A stretch of 50,970 nucleotides of DNA from Curvibacter microcysteis (GCF_028649455.1 NZ_JAQSIO010000014.1:1-50970), one strand, 5' to 3'; shown: positions 8,781 through 18,711, counted from the stretch's first letter. The notes: generated by a model from the sequence alone, not told the origin. A program made the numbers and translations.

Positions 8781-11366
8781 ATGCCTCCCCTGCCCCCTGC
8801 AGCCCTGCCCGGGTCCGACCTGCCCACAGCCCCCGTCCTGCGCCGCCCTGGCCTGCGCACCGTGCGCGGGCAGTTGACACCGCGCCTGACCCTGCAAACC
8901 CTGGGCCGCGGCGACGGCCTGCTGGGCATGTGCCGAGACGGCGTGTTCGGGCCGCGCGGCGACAGCGTCACCGTGGTCTGGGTCGATTGGCTTTACGAAG
9001 AGGCTGGCCAGCCGCTGTGGTCCACCCCGGCAGCGCGCACGGTGTTGAACAGCCGCCCCCTGCCCACCGAGCGCCTGACCGACCCACAGGGCCAGGCCGT
9101 GCTGCTGCACCGTGACCTGGCCGCCGAAGCGCAGGCGGCCGACCGTGTGCGCACCCTGGGCCTGCGCCCCCTGCCGGCCGACACCTTGCAGTGGCGCGTC
9201 CCCGAAGCCGCCGAAGCCGCCCTGCCCGGCGCACGCGCCGAGCAGCTGTGGACCCTGGTACAGGAAAGTGACTTTGCCGACTGGTGGGCCGATGAAGTGC
9301 CAGCCCTGCAAGCCGAAGGCTGGAGCGTGTTGCTGCGCCCGGGATTTGCCCACTTGAGCGTGCCAGTCGAGGCCTGGCGTGTTCTGGTGCAGCCCGACAC
9401 CGGCGAGCTGCTGGGCCACGAAGTGGCCGGCCCCCTGGGGGTGCGCGAGCCCGAGATCGCCCCCCTGGGCCTGCCGCCGCGCCAAGGCGCCTGGTTTTTG
9501 TCGCTGGGCGTGGACATCGACGGCGAGACCCTGGACCTGGCTCCGCTGCTGGCTGACTTGCTGCGCCGCGATGCCCGCTGGTTGAGCGCCGACGCGCTGT
9601 TTGCCATCGATGACCATGCCTTGATCGCCCTGCGCGCCCCAGGCGGACGGCGCATCGAGGCCCCAGCGGCACCCTTGAAAAAAATCGTCGCGGCCCTGCT
9701 GGACCTGCTGACCGACCCGCAGCGCAGGCCTGGCCCCTGGCGCTTGTCGAGCTGGGACCTGCCACGCCTGGAGGCCCTGCAAAGCCCGGACCTGACCCGA
9801 GCCGCGGACAGCGCAGGCGCTCCCGACGCCGCCAGCGCCCCCCTGGTGCCCTGGCATGTGCAAGGCAGCGAGGGCCTGGCCGCCTGGGTGGCCCGGCTGC
9901 GCCAAAGCGGCAGCCCACCGCCCGTGGCAGCGCCGACCGGCCTGGGCATTGCCCTGCGCCCTTACCAACAGCAAGGCCTGGCCTGGCTGCAGTACCTGCG
10001 CGCCCAAGGCCTGCATGGTGTGCTGGCCGACGACATGGGCCTGGGCAAGACGGCCCAGGCCATTGCCCACCTGTTGACCGAGGCCCAGGCCGGCCGCCTG
10101 GACCGCCCGGCCCTGGTGGTGCTGCCCACCTCGCTGATCTTCAACTGGCAGGCCGAGCTGGCCCGGCTGGCGCCGGACTTGAAGGTGCTGACCCTGCACG
10201 GCCCGCAGCGCAGCGCGCTCTTTGACCAACTGGCCCAGCACCAGGTGGTGCTGACCAGCTACGCCTTGCTGTGGCGGGACCTGGCGCGGCTGCGCACCCA
10301 GCCCTGGCACCTGCTGATCCTGGACGAGGCCCAGATGGTGAAGAACGCCGACAGCCGCAGTGCCCGCGCCCTGCGACAACTGGAGGCGCGGCACCGCCTG
10401 TGCCTGACCGGCACCCCCATGGAAAACCACCTGGGCGAGCTGTGGTCCTTGTTTGATTTTTTGATGCCGGGCTTTTTGGGCAGCGCGCGGCATTTTCAGC
10501 AGCACTGGCGCAAGCCCATCGAGGTCAATGGCGAAAGCCTGCGCGCCCGCTTGCTGGCCGAGCGCCTGCGCCCCTTCATCCTGCGCCGGCGCAAGACCGA
10601 GGTCGCGCGCGAGCTGCCCGACAAGGTCGAGGTCACCCTGCCCGTGACCCTGGAAGGCGCGCAACGCGAGCTGTATGAAAGCGTGCGCGTGGCCGCCGAC
10701 CACCTGGTGCGCCGCGTGCTGCACCGCCAAGGCATTGCGGGCGCGCAGATCAGCATCCTGGACGCCTTGCTCAAGCTGCGCCAGGTCTGCTGCGACCCCG
10801 GCCTGGTGCCGGGCCTGACCCTGCCGCCCAGCATGCCCAGCGCCAAGATGGAGGCCTTGGCCCAGCTGCTGCCTGAGCTGGTGGCCGAGGGGCGGCGCGT
10901 GCTGGTGTTCTCCCAGTTCACGGGCTTGCTGGCCCGCGCTGGCGAGACCTTGGATGAGCTGGGCGTGGCCTGGCTGAAGCTCACCGGCGACACCCCGCCC
11001 GCCCAGCGCGGCGCTTTGGTCCAGGCCTTCCAAGAGGGGCAGGCGCCGGTGTTTTTGATCAGCCTCAAAGCCGGCGGGATCGGCCTGAACCTGACCGCGG
11101 CCGACACCGTGATCCACCTCGACCCCTGGTGGAACCCGGCCGTGGAGCAACAGGCCACCGACCGGGCCCACCGCATTGGGCAAACCCAAACCGTCTTCGT
11201 CTACCGACTGGTGGTGCAAGGCAGCATCGAAGAGCGCATGCTGGCGCTGCAACAGCGCAAGGCGCGGCTCACCGAAGGCGTGTTGGGCGAGGACGGCGCC
11301 CAGGGCCTGAAGTTCAGCCCTGACGAGCTGGAAGGCCTGCTGCGCCCCCTGGCGCCGGGTGCTTGA
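8781..11366 (+). CDS. Snf2-family DEAD/DEAH-box helicase
   Basis: An 861-residue protein. The first 380 residues are an Ala/Leu/Pro-rich N-terminal region without a recognisable domain. The Snf2 ATPase follows: motif I DDMGLGKTAQ near 416-425, motif II LDEAQ near 513, motif III LTGTPMEN near 540, then the helicase C-terminal lobe with FSQFTGLL, SLKAGGIGLNLT and motif VI DRAHRIGQTQ near 795. Such bacterial Snf2 proteins are ATP-driven double-stranded DNA translocases; the cellular role is mostly unknown. The frame is open far upstream, but the ATG at 8781 is chosen because the upstream part is the reverse shadow of cobT. The gene ends at a bidirectional terminator. Confidence 0.92.
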   Translation: MPPLPPAALPGSDLPTAPVLRRPGLRTVRGQLTPRLTLQTLGRGDGLLGMCRDGVFGPRGDSVTVVWVDWLYEEAGQPLWSTPAARTVLNSRPLPTERLTDPQGQAVLLHRDLAAEAQAADRVRTLGLRPLPADTLQWRVPEAAEAALPGARAEQLWTLVQESDFADWWADEVPALQAEGWSVLLRPGFAHLSVPVEAWRVLVQPDTGELLGHEVAGPLGVREPEIAPLGLPPRQGAWFLSLGVDIDGETLDLAPLLADLLRRDARWLSADALFAIDDHALIALRAPGGRRIEAPAAPLKKIVAALLDLLTDPQRRPGPWRLSSWDLPRLEALQSPDLTRAADSAGAPDAASAPLVPWHVQGSEGLAAWVARLRQSGSPPPVAAPTGLGIALRPYQQQGLAWLQYLRAQGLHGVLADDMGLGKTAQAIAHLLTEAQAGRLDRPALVVLPTSLIFNWQAELARLAPDLKVLTLHGPQRSALFDQLAQHQVVLTSYALLWRDLARLRTQPWHLLILDEAQMVKNADSRSARALRQLEARHRLCLTGTPMENHLGELWSLFDFLMPGFLGSARHFQQHWRKPIEVNGESLRARLLAERLRPFILRRRKTEVARELPDKVEVTLPVTLEGAQRELYESVRVAADHLVRRVLHRQGIAGAQISILDALLKLRQVCCDPGLVPGLTLPPSMPSAKMEALAQLLPELVAEGRRVLVFSQFTGLLARAGETLDELGVAWLKLTGDTPPAQRGALVQAFQEGQAPVFLISLKAGGIGLNLTAADTVIHLDPWWNPAVEQQATDRAHRIGQTQTVFVYRLVVQGSIEERMLALQQRKARLTEGVLGEDGAQGLKFSPDELEGLLRPLAPGA

Positions 11367-11383
11367 AGCCCGGCTCGCCGGCG

Positions 11384-11411
11384 AAAAAAAGGCACCGCAA
11401 GCGGTGCCTTT
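11384..11411 (-). terminator. Intrinsic terminator at the end of etfA, probably bidirectional
   Basis: An 8-bp perfect stem (GGCACCGC/GCGGTGCC, 11391-11408) is followed on the minus strand by seven T residues, an ideal terminator for the etfBA end of the long catabolic cluster. On the plus strand only TTT follows, so it may also stop helicase transcripts, less efficiently. Confidence 0.9.
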
Positions 11412-11448
11412 GGCGTCTGGGCCGCATGGGCCCAAAGGCGTGAGCCGC

Positions 11449-12381
11449 TCAGAGCGCGCCCACCAGTTCCGGCACGGCCGCGAACAGGTCCGCTTCCAGA
11501 CCGTAGTCGGCCACACTGAAGATCGGCGCTTCCGGGTCCTTGTTGATCGCCACGATCACCTTCGAATCCTTCATCCCCGCCAAGTGCTGGATCGCGCCCG
11601 AGATGCCGCACGCCACGTACAGGCTCGGCGCCACGATCTTGCCCGTCTGCCCCACTTGCAGGTCGTTGGCCGCGTAGCCCGCGTCCACCGCAGCGCGGCT
11701 CGCACCAATGGCCGCGCCCAGCTTGTCGGCCAGCGGTGTGATCACTTCATTGAACTTCTCGGCACTGCCCAAGGCCCGGCCACCCGACACGATGATCTTG
11801 GCCGCCGTCAGTTCGGGGCGGTCGCTCTTGGCGATCTCGCTGCCCACAAACGCGCTCTTGCCGCTGTCGGCTGCTGCCGCGATGGTCTCGATGGCCGCAC
11901 TGCCACCCGTGGCCGCTGCCGCGTCAAAGCCCGTGCCTCGCACCGTGATCACCTTGGTGGCGTCCGTGCTTTGCACCGTGGCGATCGCGTTGCCCGCATA
12001 GATCGGGCGCTCGAAGGTGTCGGCGCTGATGACCTTGCTGATTTCGCTGATCTGCGCCACGTCCAGCTTGGCGGCCACGCGCGGCGCGGCGTTCTTGCCC
12101 CCGGCCGTGGCCGGGAACAGGATGTGGCTGTAGTTGGCGGCAATCGCCAGCACTTGGGCAGCCACGTTCTCGGCCAGGCCGTGGCCCAGGGCTTCGCTGT
12201 CGGCGTGGATGACTTTGCTGACACCCGCGATTTGCGCCGCAGCGGCAGCGGCGGCGCCAGCGTTGTGGCCCGCGATCAGCACATGCACATCACCACCGGC
12301 TTGCACAGCGGCGGTGACGGTGTTCAGGGTCGCGCCCTTGAGGGTCGCGTTGTCGTGTTCGGCAATAACAAGTGCGGTCAT
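11449..12381 (-). CDS. etfA: Electron transfer flavoprotein alpha subunit
   Basis: 310 residues, normal length. EtfA binds FAD and, with EtfB, accepts electrons from acyl-CoA dehydrogenases and passes them to ETF:quinone oxidoreductase. The N-terminal half starts [10 protein letters not shown]. The conserved C-terminal FAD domain contains [12 protein letters not shown] near residue 200, [20 protein letters not shown] near 239-258, and [16 protein letters not shown] near 279. It lies two bases after etfB and is the last gene before the terminator. Its position behind two acyl-CoA dehydrogenase genes fits a shared role in beta-oxidation, though it may serve the whole cell. Confidence 0.97.
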   Translation of the reverse strand: MTALVIAEHDNATLKGATLNTVTAAVQAGGDVHVLIAGHNAGAAAAAAAQIAGVSKVIHADSEALGHGLAENVAAQVLAIAANYSHILFPATAGGKNAAPRVAAKLDVAQISEISKVISADTFERPIYAGNAIATVQSTDATKVITVRGTGFDAAAATGGSAAIETIAAAADSGKSAFVGSEIAKSDRPELTAAKIIVSGGRALGSAEKFNEVITPLADKLGAAIGASRAAVDAGYAANDLQVGQTGKIVAPSLYVACGISGAIQHLAGMKDSKVIVAINKDPEAPIFSVADYGLEADLFAAVPELVGAL

Positions 12382-12383
12382 GG

Positions 12384-13133
12384 TCAGATCACCTTGGCTT
12401 CAGTTTTCAGTTTGTTCACGAGGGTGGCCACGTCGGGCACCTTGATGCCAGCACCGCGCTTGGGCGGCTCGCTGACCTTGAGGGTCTTCAGGCGCGGGCT
12501 GACGTCCACACCCAGGTCTTCGGGCTTGACGATCTCCAGCGGCTTCTTCTTGGCCTTCATGATGTTGGGCAGCGTCACGTAGCGCGGCTCGTTCAGGCGC
12601 AGGTCGGTGGTGATGACCGCCGGGATCGACAGGCTCAGGGTTTCCAGGCCACCGTCGATTTCGCGCGTCACGTTGACCTTGTCGCCAGCCACTTCGACCT
12701 TGCTGGCGAAGGTGGCTTGCGGCAGGTCGGCCAGGGCCGCCAGCATCTGGCCGGTTTGGTTGGCGTCGTCGTCAATGGCTTGCTTGCCCAGGATGATCAG
12801 GCCCGGTTGCTCTTTGGCGACCAGGGCGGCCAGCAGCTTGGCCACGGCCAGCGGCTGCAGTTCAGCGTCGGTCTCGACCAGGATGGCACGGTCAGCCCCA
12901 ATGGCCATGGCCGTGCGCAAGGTCTCTTGGCACTGGGTCACGCCGCAGCTCACCGCGATCACCTCAGTGGCCACGCCTTTTTCTTTCAGGCGCACCGCTT
13001 CTTCGACGGCAATCTCGTCAAAGGGGTTCATGCTCATCTTGACGTTGGCGATGTCCACACCCGTGTTGTCCGACTTCACCCGGACCTTCACGTTGTAGTC
13101 CACCACACGTTTGACGGGGACGAGAATCTTCAT
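12384..13133 (-). CDS. etfB: Electron transfer flavoprotein beta subunit
   Basis: 249 residues, standard for EtfB, which binds AMP and forms the heterodimer with EtfA. It begins [20 protein letters not shown] and carries [21 protein letters not shown], both strongly conserved, followed by the adenine-nucleotide-binding half with [16 protein letters not shown] near residue 126. An in-frame ATG seven codons upstream exists, but the GAGGAA ribosome site is correctly spaced only for MKILV. It is separated from the preceding Bug gene by 30 bases, so both probably lie on the same transcript. Confidence 0.97.
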   Translation of the reverse strand: MKILVPVKRVVDYNVKVRVKSDNTGVDIANVKMSMNPFDEIAVEEAVRLKEKGVATEVIAVSCGVTQCQETLRTAMAIGADRAILVETDAELQPLAVAKLLAALVAKEQPGLIILGKQAIDDDANQTGQMLAALADLPQATFASKVEVAGDKVNVTREIDGGLETLSLSIPAVITTDLRLNEPRYVTLPNIMKAKKKPLEIVKPEDLGVDVSPRLKTLKVSEPPKRGAGIKVPDVATLVNKLKTEAKVI

Positions 13134-13163
13134 AGTGCTTTCCTCTTTCTTCAAATCAGGGTG

Positions 13164-14171
13164 TCAGTCGAGCTGGGCGCCAGAGGCTTTCACCAGGCGC
13201 TCCCAGACCGGGTATTCACGTTTATAGAACGCAGCAAACTGTTCGGGCGTGCTGCCCACCGTGGTGAAGCCCATGGCGGCAAAGCGCTCACGGACTTCAG
13301 GCAGGGCACACACGGCACGCACTTCGGCCGACATGCGTTGAACCACCTCCACCGGGGTTTTGGCCGGTGCAGCGATCGCCACCCAGCCCGTGGTGCGGAA
13401 GACTTCGTCTTTCAAACCTTGTTCCGGCAAGGTGGGTACTTGGGGCAGCACCGTCATGCGCTGCTCCCCGGTCACGCCAAGCGCTTTGATTTTGCCAGAG
13501 TCAATGTGCGGTTTGGCGCCCAGGGCGCTGGCAATGGCGATCTGGATTTGGCCGCCAATGAGGTCTTGCAGCATCGGGGCCTCGCCCTTGTAAGCCACAT
13601 GGGACATGTCGGCGTCCAGGGTCTGGCTGATCTGCGCGCCCACCAGGTGGGCTTGCGAGCCCACGCCCCAGGAGCCGTAGGACAGCTTGCCCTTGTTCTT
13701 GCTGATGTAGGCCATCAGCTCTGGGCCCGTGCTGACCGGCACATTGGCATTGACCACCAACACCGTGGGCGCATCAGCCACCTGGGACACCAGGGCCAGG
13801 TCGCGCTGCGGGTTGTAGGGCATCTTGGTGTAGAGGAACTGGTTGATCAGCAGCGAGGTGCTCAGCGAGAGCACAAAGGTGTAGCCGTCCGGCGCGGCCT
13901 TGGCCACCGCGTCCGTGCCCAGGATGCCGGCCGCGCCACCGCGGTTGTCCACCAGCACGGGCTGGCCCAGGCGGGTCGAGAGCTTCTCTGCGATCACGCG
14001 CGCCGAGATGTCGGTGGCGCCGCCCGCATTGAAAGGCACGATCAGCTTGATGGCCTTGTTGGGCCAGGCACTGGCCGACGCGCTTTGGGCGAAGGCACTG
14101 GGGCCGGCCAGGGCCAGGGCAGCGGCGCTGGCTTGGCTGAGCCATTGGCGGCGGGTGGGGGCTTGGGTCAT
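13164..14171 (-). CDS. Bug-family periplasmic substrate-binding protein
   Basis: 335 residues. The signal sequence (about residues 1-29, with an RRQWLSQ start that could be read by the Tat route) ends near AFA-QSAS. The mature part has WPNKAIKLIVPFNAGGATD, GGAAGILGTDAVAKAAPDG and VAYKGEAPMLQDLIGGQIQ, all Bug/TctC hallmarks. It sits between the acyl-CoA synthetase gene and etfB, inside the catabolic cluster, so its ligand is probably a carboxylate degraded by the neighbouring enzymes. No TctA or TctB membrane component is encoded nearby. The ribosome site CAGGAGAC precedes the ATG. Confidence 0.92.
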   Translation of the reverse strand: MTQAPTRRQWLSQASAAALALAGPSAFAQSASASAWPNKAIKLIVPFNAGGATDISARVIAEKLSTRLGQPVLVDNRGGAAGILGTDAVAKAAPDGYTFVLSLSTSLLINQFLYTKMPYNPQRDLALVSQVADAPTVLVVNANVPVSTGPELMAYISKNKGKLSYGSWGVGSQAHLVGAQISQTLDADMSHVAYKGEAPMLQDLIGGQIQIAIASALGAKPHIDSGKIKALGVTGEQRMTVLPQVPTLPEQGLKDEVFRTTGWVAIAAPAKTPVEVVQRMSAEVRAVCALPEVRERFAAMGFTTVGSTPEQFAAFYKREYPVWERLVKASGAQLD

Positions 14172-14235
14172 GGTCTTGTCTCCTGTGGCTTGGGCCTGTT
14201 GGTATCACGAACTCAAAAACGGGGGCGGTGCGGCG

Positions 14236-16236
14236 TCAAACCGCCGGGGCACTGGCTGGCGCAAGCGCTGCGGGCGCGTCCTGCCATTGGGCCTGGACGG
14301 GCAGCCGGGCCAGCGCCTGGGCCAGGCCCTGGCGGAAGGCCTCGGGCAAGGCGGTGGGGGTGGCTGGGGCGACGACATAGCGCTCGCCCTGGACCTGCAC
14401 GTCCAGCGCCGGCGGCGTGGCCAGCCCGGCCTCACGGGCCTGGGTCTCGGCCAACTCGGCAATCACCGCCCGGGTGGCCAGCACGCGCAAGTCGGGCTTG
14501 AAGATCTTGCCCACATTGGTCATGGGCAGGGCGTCTAGGATGGTCAGGTGGCGGGGCCGCGCTGGCGCCTCGTCCACGCGCTGGGCGGTGAAGTCCAGCA
14601 GCTCCTGCACGCTGGCGCTCTGGCCCGGCACCAGGCTGACAAACAGCACAGGCAGCTCGCCGGCGTAGGCGTCGGGCGCCCCCACGGCGGCGCTGAGCTG
14701 CACCGCGGGGTGGGCCGCCACGGCGTCTTCGATCACCTTGGGGTCGATGTTGTGGCCGCTGCGGATGATCAAATCCTTGGAGCGGCCCGAGATGTGCAAG
14801 CGCCCCTGCTCGTCGACAAAGCCCAGGTCTCCCGTGGCCAGCCAACCGTCGGCGGTGAAGGCACGGGCGTTGTCGGCCGGGTCCACAAAGCCCGAGAACA
14901 GGTTGGGCGACTTGAACAAGATCATGCCGGGCTGCCCCACGGGCAGGTCCTCGTCGCTGGCGTTGCCGCTGGCATCCAGGCGCACGATGCGCAGCTGCAC
15001 AAAAGGCAGCGGGAAGCCCACGCAGCCCGCGGGCGCCACCACGCCGGGCGGCGTGATGGTGGAGATGCCGGCCATCTCGGTCATGCCCAGGGACTCGTGC
15101 ACCTGCAGGCCAAACAGCTGCTGGTAGCGCGCCGACAGCTCGGGCGGCAGCGGCGCCGCGCCGGTGCGGGCGTAGCGCAGGCTGGAGATGTCAGCGCCGT
15201 CCACGGGCACATTGGCCAGCGCCGCCAGCACCGTGGGCACGGCCGACAGCACGGTGGTGCGGTAGGTCTGGACCAGCTTCCAGTAGTTGCGGATCACCTC
15301 ACGGTTGCGCATCAGCGCGGTGGTGGGGATCACGGTCTCCACACCCGCCGACAGCGCGGTCAGCGCCCCCGGCAGCACGCCGGCCACATGGAACAGCGGG
15401 TAGCCGTTGAGGGTCACATCGTCCGGACCCAGGCCCTGCACCTGCACGCTGGACCAGGCCGTGAAAACCTGCGCGCCATGGCTGTGCCGCGCCAGCTTGG
15501 GCGCGCCGGTGGTGCCCCCGGTGTGGAAGTAGGCCGCGATGTCGCTGGCCTGGATGTCGCGCCCGCTGAGCAGGCGGTCTGAGGGCTGGGCCTCGATCAG
15601 CGCGCGGAAGCACTGCACACCGTCGGGCAGCGCGGGGCGGGCCGAGGCCGGCTCGTCCAGCGGGGGCACGCGCAGCAGCGTCGTGAGGCTGGGTACCTGG
15701 CTGCGGATGCGCAAGGCCTTGGACCACATCTCGGCATCGGCCTCGGCGCCATAGGCGATCAGCACGCGAGCGCCAGCGGCACGCATCAGGGCGACCAGCT
15801 TTTCGTCGCTGAGCAGCGGGTTGAGCGGCTGCACGATGGCCGCGGCCTCCCCTCCCCACAGGGCCAGGTGGTAGTCCAGGCAACCGGGCAGCAGCACGGC
15901 CACCGCGTCGCTGGGCTGCACGCCCAGGCGGTGCAGGGCATTGGCGGTCTGGTGGATGCCGGCCAGCAGCTGGCGGTAGCTCCAGCGGATGGGGGCGTCG
16001 GCCGGGTCGGCGCTGCGCAAAAAGGTCAGCGCCGTCTTGTCGCCAAATGCGGCCGCTGAGTTGCACATGATCTCGTAGGTGCTGCGCACCGGCATCGCCT
16101 GCGCCAGCGGGGCCAGGGCCTCGATGCGGCGGATGTCGGCCAGGCTGTGCACGCGCAGGGTCTGGCGGAACGGGGCGTGGCGGGGTGGCGCCTGGACAGC
16201 GGCGTCAGCGGAAACAGAGGCAGTGGAAGCGGTCAT
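14236..16236 (-). CDS. AMP-dependent acyl-CoA synthetase
   Basis: 666 residues. It activates a carboxylic acid to its CoA thioester through an acyl-adenylate. Visible motifs: the P-loop-like HTGGTTGAPK near residue 237, ESLGMTE near 379, DGWLATGDLGFVD near 465, SGRSKDLIIRSGHNIDP near 485, and the C-terminal lysine in NVGKIFKPDLR near 575. The protein is some 100 residues longer than typical medium-chain ligases because of an N-terminal extension (about 50 residues) and a C-terminal tail. In this cluster it would supply the acyl-CoA for beta-oxidation, perhaps a dicarboxylate as PimA does; the substrate is an inference. A 192-base gap separates it from the preceding Bug gene. Confidence 0.92.
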   Translation of the reverse strand: MTASTASVSADAAVQAPPRHAPFRQTLRVHSLADIRRIEALAPLAQAMPVRSTYEIMCNSAAAFGDKTALTFLRSADPADAPIRWSYRQLLAGIHQTANALHRLGVQPSDAVAVLLPGCLDYHLALWGGEAAAIVQPLNPLLSDEKLVALMRAAGARVLIAYGAEADAEMWSKALRIRSQVPSLTTLLRVPPLDEPASARPALPDGVQCFRALIEAQPSDRLLSGRDIQASDIAAYFHTGGTTGAPKLARHSHGAQVFTAWSSVQVQGLGPDDVTLNGYPLFHVAGVLPGALTALSAGVETVIPTTALMRNREVIRNYWKLVQTYRTTVLSAVPTVLAALANVPVDGADISSLRYARTGAAPLPPELSARYQQLFGLQVHESLGMTEMAGISTITPPGVVAPAGCVGFPLPFVQLRIVRLDASGNASDEDLPVGQPGMILFKSPNLFSGFVDPADNARAFTADGWLATGDLGFVDEQGRLHISGRSKDLIIRSGHNIDPKVIEDAVAAHPAVQLSAAVGAPDAYAGELPVLFVSLVPGQSASVQELLDFTAQRVDEAPARPRHLTILDALPMTNVGKIFKPDLRVLATRAVIAELAETQAREAGLATPPALDVQVQGERYVVAPATPTALPEAFRQGLAQALARLPVQAQWQDAPAALAPASAPAV

Positions 16237-16428
16237 GGTGTCAGGGCAGAAAAGAGGACTTCAGGGGACCCAGCCCGCCAGGGGCCAGGTCTGGGCAGCC
16301 GCGTCAAATGAGGGATCGGGACAGGGCACTTGATCCACGCTGGGAAGTTAGCGTGAAGCGGGACGAACCGCTGTCCGTTACGGGACCCCGGCCCGGCCCT
16401 GGCGGACGGCCGACCGGGGCGGCCCCGC

Positions 16429-17418
16429 TCAATCGACCGAGATCCCCTTGTCCACAATCACCTTGCCCCACTTGGCGTCGTCCTGGCGGATGCGCTGGGC
16501 CAGCGCCTCGGACGGCTGGTAGGCCGGGAAGGTGCCGGCCTGCAGCAACTTGTCCTGCGTGTCTTTTTCAGCCAGCACGGCCTTGACCTGGTCGCTGAGC
16601 AGTTTGACCACGTCCTTGGGCGTGCCGGCCGGGGCCAGCAATGCGCCCCAGGACACGGCCTCGAAACTGGCGAAGCCCTGCTCTGCCACGGTGGGCACGT
16701 CGGGCGTGACGCTGACCCGCTTGGGCGAGCCCACGGCCAGGGCGCGCAGCTTGCCGGCCTGGATGTGGGGCAAGGCCGCCACCATGTCGGCGTACATCAC
16801 GGGCACCTGGCCACCGAGCAAGTCGGTGATGGCAGGCACACCGCCCTTGTAGGGCACGTGCTGCATGTCGAACTGGCCCAGTTGCTTGAGCAACTCCATG
16901 CTCAGGTGGCCAAAGCTGCCCGCGCCCGAGCTGGTGTAGTTGAGCTTGCCGGGCTGGGCCTTGGCCTTGGCGATCAGCTGCGGCAAGGTGCTGACGTCGG
17001 GCAGCACGTTGGGGTTGACCACCACCACGATGGGCAGGTCATAGACCGAGGCGATGGGGCTGAAGTCCTTGACGATGTCATAGCCAGCCTTCTTGTAGAG
17101 GTGCGGCGCCAGCAGCGTGGGCGTGGCCAGCATCATCAGGGTGTAGCCGTCGGCCGGGGCCTTGGCCACCTGAGACGCGGCGATGGAGCCCGAGGCGCCC
17201 GCGCGGTTCTCCACCACCACGGGCTGCTTCAGGCGCTCCGCCAGGCGCTGGCCCAGGATGCGTGAAGCCGTGTCGGTGGGCCCGCCCGGCGGAAAGGGCA
17301 CGATCAGCTTGATCGGGCGGCTGGGGTAGCTCTGCGCCAGCGCAGCCGAGCCGGCCAGCGCCAGGGCGGCCAGCAGCAGGCGGCGACTCAGGCCACGGGG
17401 GCTGAGGGAAAAGGTCAT
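16429..17418 (-). CDS. Bug-family periplasmic substrate-binding protein
   Basis: 329 residues. A signal peptide of about 28 residues ends at LAQS. The mature protein begins YPSRPIKLIVPFPPGGPTDTA, followed by VVENRAGASGSIAASQVAKA and VPYKGGVPAITDLLGGQVPV, the classic Bug pattern. It lies directly behind the CaiB-type CoA-transferase gene (47 bases) and has a well-spaced CCGGAGAC ribosome site. This is the same CoA-transferase/Bug arrangement as at 3.9-6.2 kb, suggesting that binding protein and CoA-transferase act on the same acid. The three Bug proteins here are clearly paralogous but not near-identical. Confidence 0.92.
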   Translation of the reverse strand: MTFSLSPRGLSRRLLLAALALAGSAALAQSYPSRPIKLIVPFPPGGPTDTASRILGQRLAERLKQPVVVENRAGASGSIAASQVAKAPADGYTLMMLATPTLLAPHLYKKAGYDIVKDFSPIASVYDLPIVVVVNPNVLPDVSTLPQLIAKAKAQPGKLNYTSSGAGSFGHLSMELLKQLGQFDMQHVPYKGGVPAITDLLGGQVPVMYADMVAALPHIQAGKLRALAVGSPKRVSVTPDVPTVAEQGFASFEAVSWGALLAPAGTPKDVVKLLSDQVKAVLAEKDTQDKLLQAGTFPAYQPSEALAQRIRQDDAKWGKVIVDKGISVD

Positions 17419-17465
17419 GAAACGTGTCTCCGGAATTCGTGTTCTTGTCGGGTCGGGTCGGCAGC

Positions 17466-18674
17466 TCAGAGCACGCCTCGGGCCTTGAGCCCCGCCAGCT
17501 GCTCCGGCGTGTAGCCCAGCAGGTCGGCCAGCACCTCGCGCGTGCCCTCGCCCAGCGTGGGTGGGGCGCGGCGCACGGGCAGGCGCTCGCCGTCCAGGCG
17601 GTACGGGGGCGCCAGCACATGGGTGCTGCCCGCCACCGGGTGGGGCTGCTCGGTGACCAGGCCGCCGCGCACCGCGCGCTCGGAGGTCAGGGCCTCGTGC
17701 AGGCCCAGCACCTCGCCGCAGGGGATGCCGGCGGCCGCCAGGCGCTCCAGCAGCAGCTTGCGCGGGCGGCTCTTGAGCTCGCGCAGGATCTCGGGCACCA
17801 GCACCTCGCGGTTGGAGCCCCGCCCCAGGTTGGTCTTGAAGCGCTCGTCAGCCGCGATGTCGGGTCGCTCGATGACCTCGCGCGCAAAGCGCTCGAACTG
17901 GGCGTTGTTGCCGACCGTGATGACCACCGGGCCATCGGCCGCGTCGAACACGCCATAGGGCACGATGGAGGGGTGGGCGTTGCCGTAGCGCGGCGGGTCC
18001 TTCTCCATCAGCATGGCTTCGAGGCCGTAGTAGGCGGTGATCATCAGGCCGCAGTCGAACAAGGCCATCTCGATGTGGCGGCCCTGGCCGGTGCGCTGGC
18101 GCTCGAACAAGGCGGCCAGCACGGCCTGGGCCGAGTACATGCCCGTGAACATGTCGACCGCCGCCACGCCGAACTTCAACGGGGGCTGGTGGGCCTCACC
18201 ATTGAGGGCCATCAGGCCGGCCTCGCCCTGCACCACCAGGTCGTAACCGGGGCGGGCCGCCTCGGGGCCGCTGCGGTCGTAGCCCGAGATCGAGCAGTAG
18301 ATGATGTCGGGCTTGACGGCCTTGATCTGCTCATAGCCCAGGCCCAGCTTGTCGAGGCCGCCGAACTTGAAGTTCTGGATCACTACATCGCTTTGCGCGG
18401 CCAGGTCGCGCACGATCTGCTGGCCCTCGGGGGTTTGCAGGTCCACCGTGACCGAGCGCTTGTTGCGGTTCACGCTGTTGAAGTAGGCGGTTTCGGTCTG
18501 GCCCACGCGCAGGCCCCAGTCGCGGGTGTCGTCACCGCGTCCCGGGTGTTCGACCTTGATCACCTCGGCGCCAAAGTCGCCCAGCACCATGCCGCACCAG
18601 GGCCCGGCCAGCACACGCGACAGGTCCAGCACGCGCACGCCTGCCAGCGGCAGGCCAGAGTTGAGTTGAGCCAT
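17466..18674 (-). CDS. CaiB/BaiF-type (family III) CoA-transferase
   Basis: 402 residues. The N-terminus has LAGVRVLDLSRVLAGPW, EVIKVEHPGRGDDTR and NRNKRSVTVDL, all strongly conserved in formyl-CoA-transferase relatives. The Asp in AAVDMFTGM near residue 173 matches the catalytic Asp. Compared with the other copy in this window it is closer to the succinyl-CoA:dicarboxylate transferase type, which would fit dicarboxylate catabolism, but this is inference. Start chosen at MAQLNSG because GGAGAGAC lies about 9 bases upstream; an upstream in-frame ATG adds 22 unrelated residues. It lies between the enoyl-CoA hydratase and Bug genes. Confidence 0.92.
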   Translation of the reverse strand: MAQLNSGLPLAGVRVLDLSRVLAGPWCGMVLGDFGAEVIKVEHPGRGDDTRDWGLRVGQTETAYFNSVNRNKRSVTVDLQTPEGQQIVRDLAAQSDVVIQNFKFGGLDKLGLGYEQIKAVKPDIIYCSISGYDRSGPEAARPGYDLVVQGEAGLMALNGEAHQPPLKFGVAAVDMFTGMYSAQAVLAALFERQRTGQGRHIEMALFDCGLMITAYYGLEAMLMEKDPPRYGNAHPSIVPYGVFDAADGPVVITVGNNAQFERFAREVIERPDIAADERFKTNLGRGSNREVLVPEILRELKSRPRKLLLERLAAAGIPCGEVLGLHEALTSERAVRGGLVTEQPHPVAGSTHVLAPPYRLDGERLPVRRAPPTLGEGTREVLADLLGYTPEQLAGLKARGVL

Positions 18675-18711
18675 CTTGCTTGTCTCTCCAGAATTCAAAA
18701 AAACCGACGCC

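Noticed and set aside
8718-11516. 932-codon minus-strand open frame opposite the Snf2 helicase
   Set aside because: Low-complexity Gln/His/Gly composition typical of antisense frames in GC-rich DNA; the plus strand has all helicase motifs.
12372-14501. 709-codon plus-strand open frame across etfB and a Bug gene
   Set aside because: It spans two well-supported minus-strand genes and lacks any recognisable motif.
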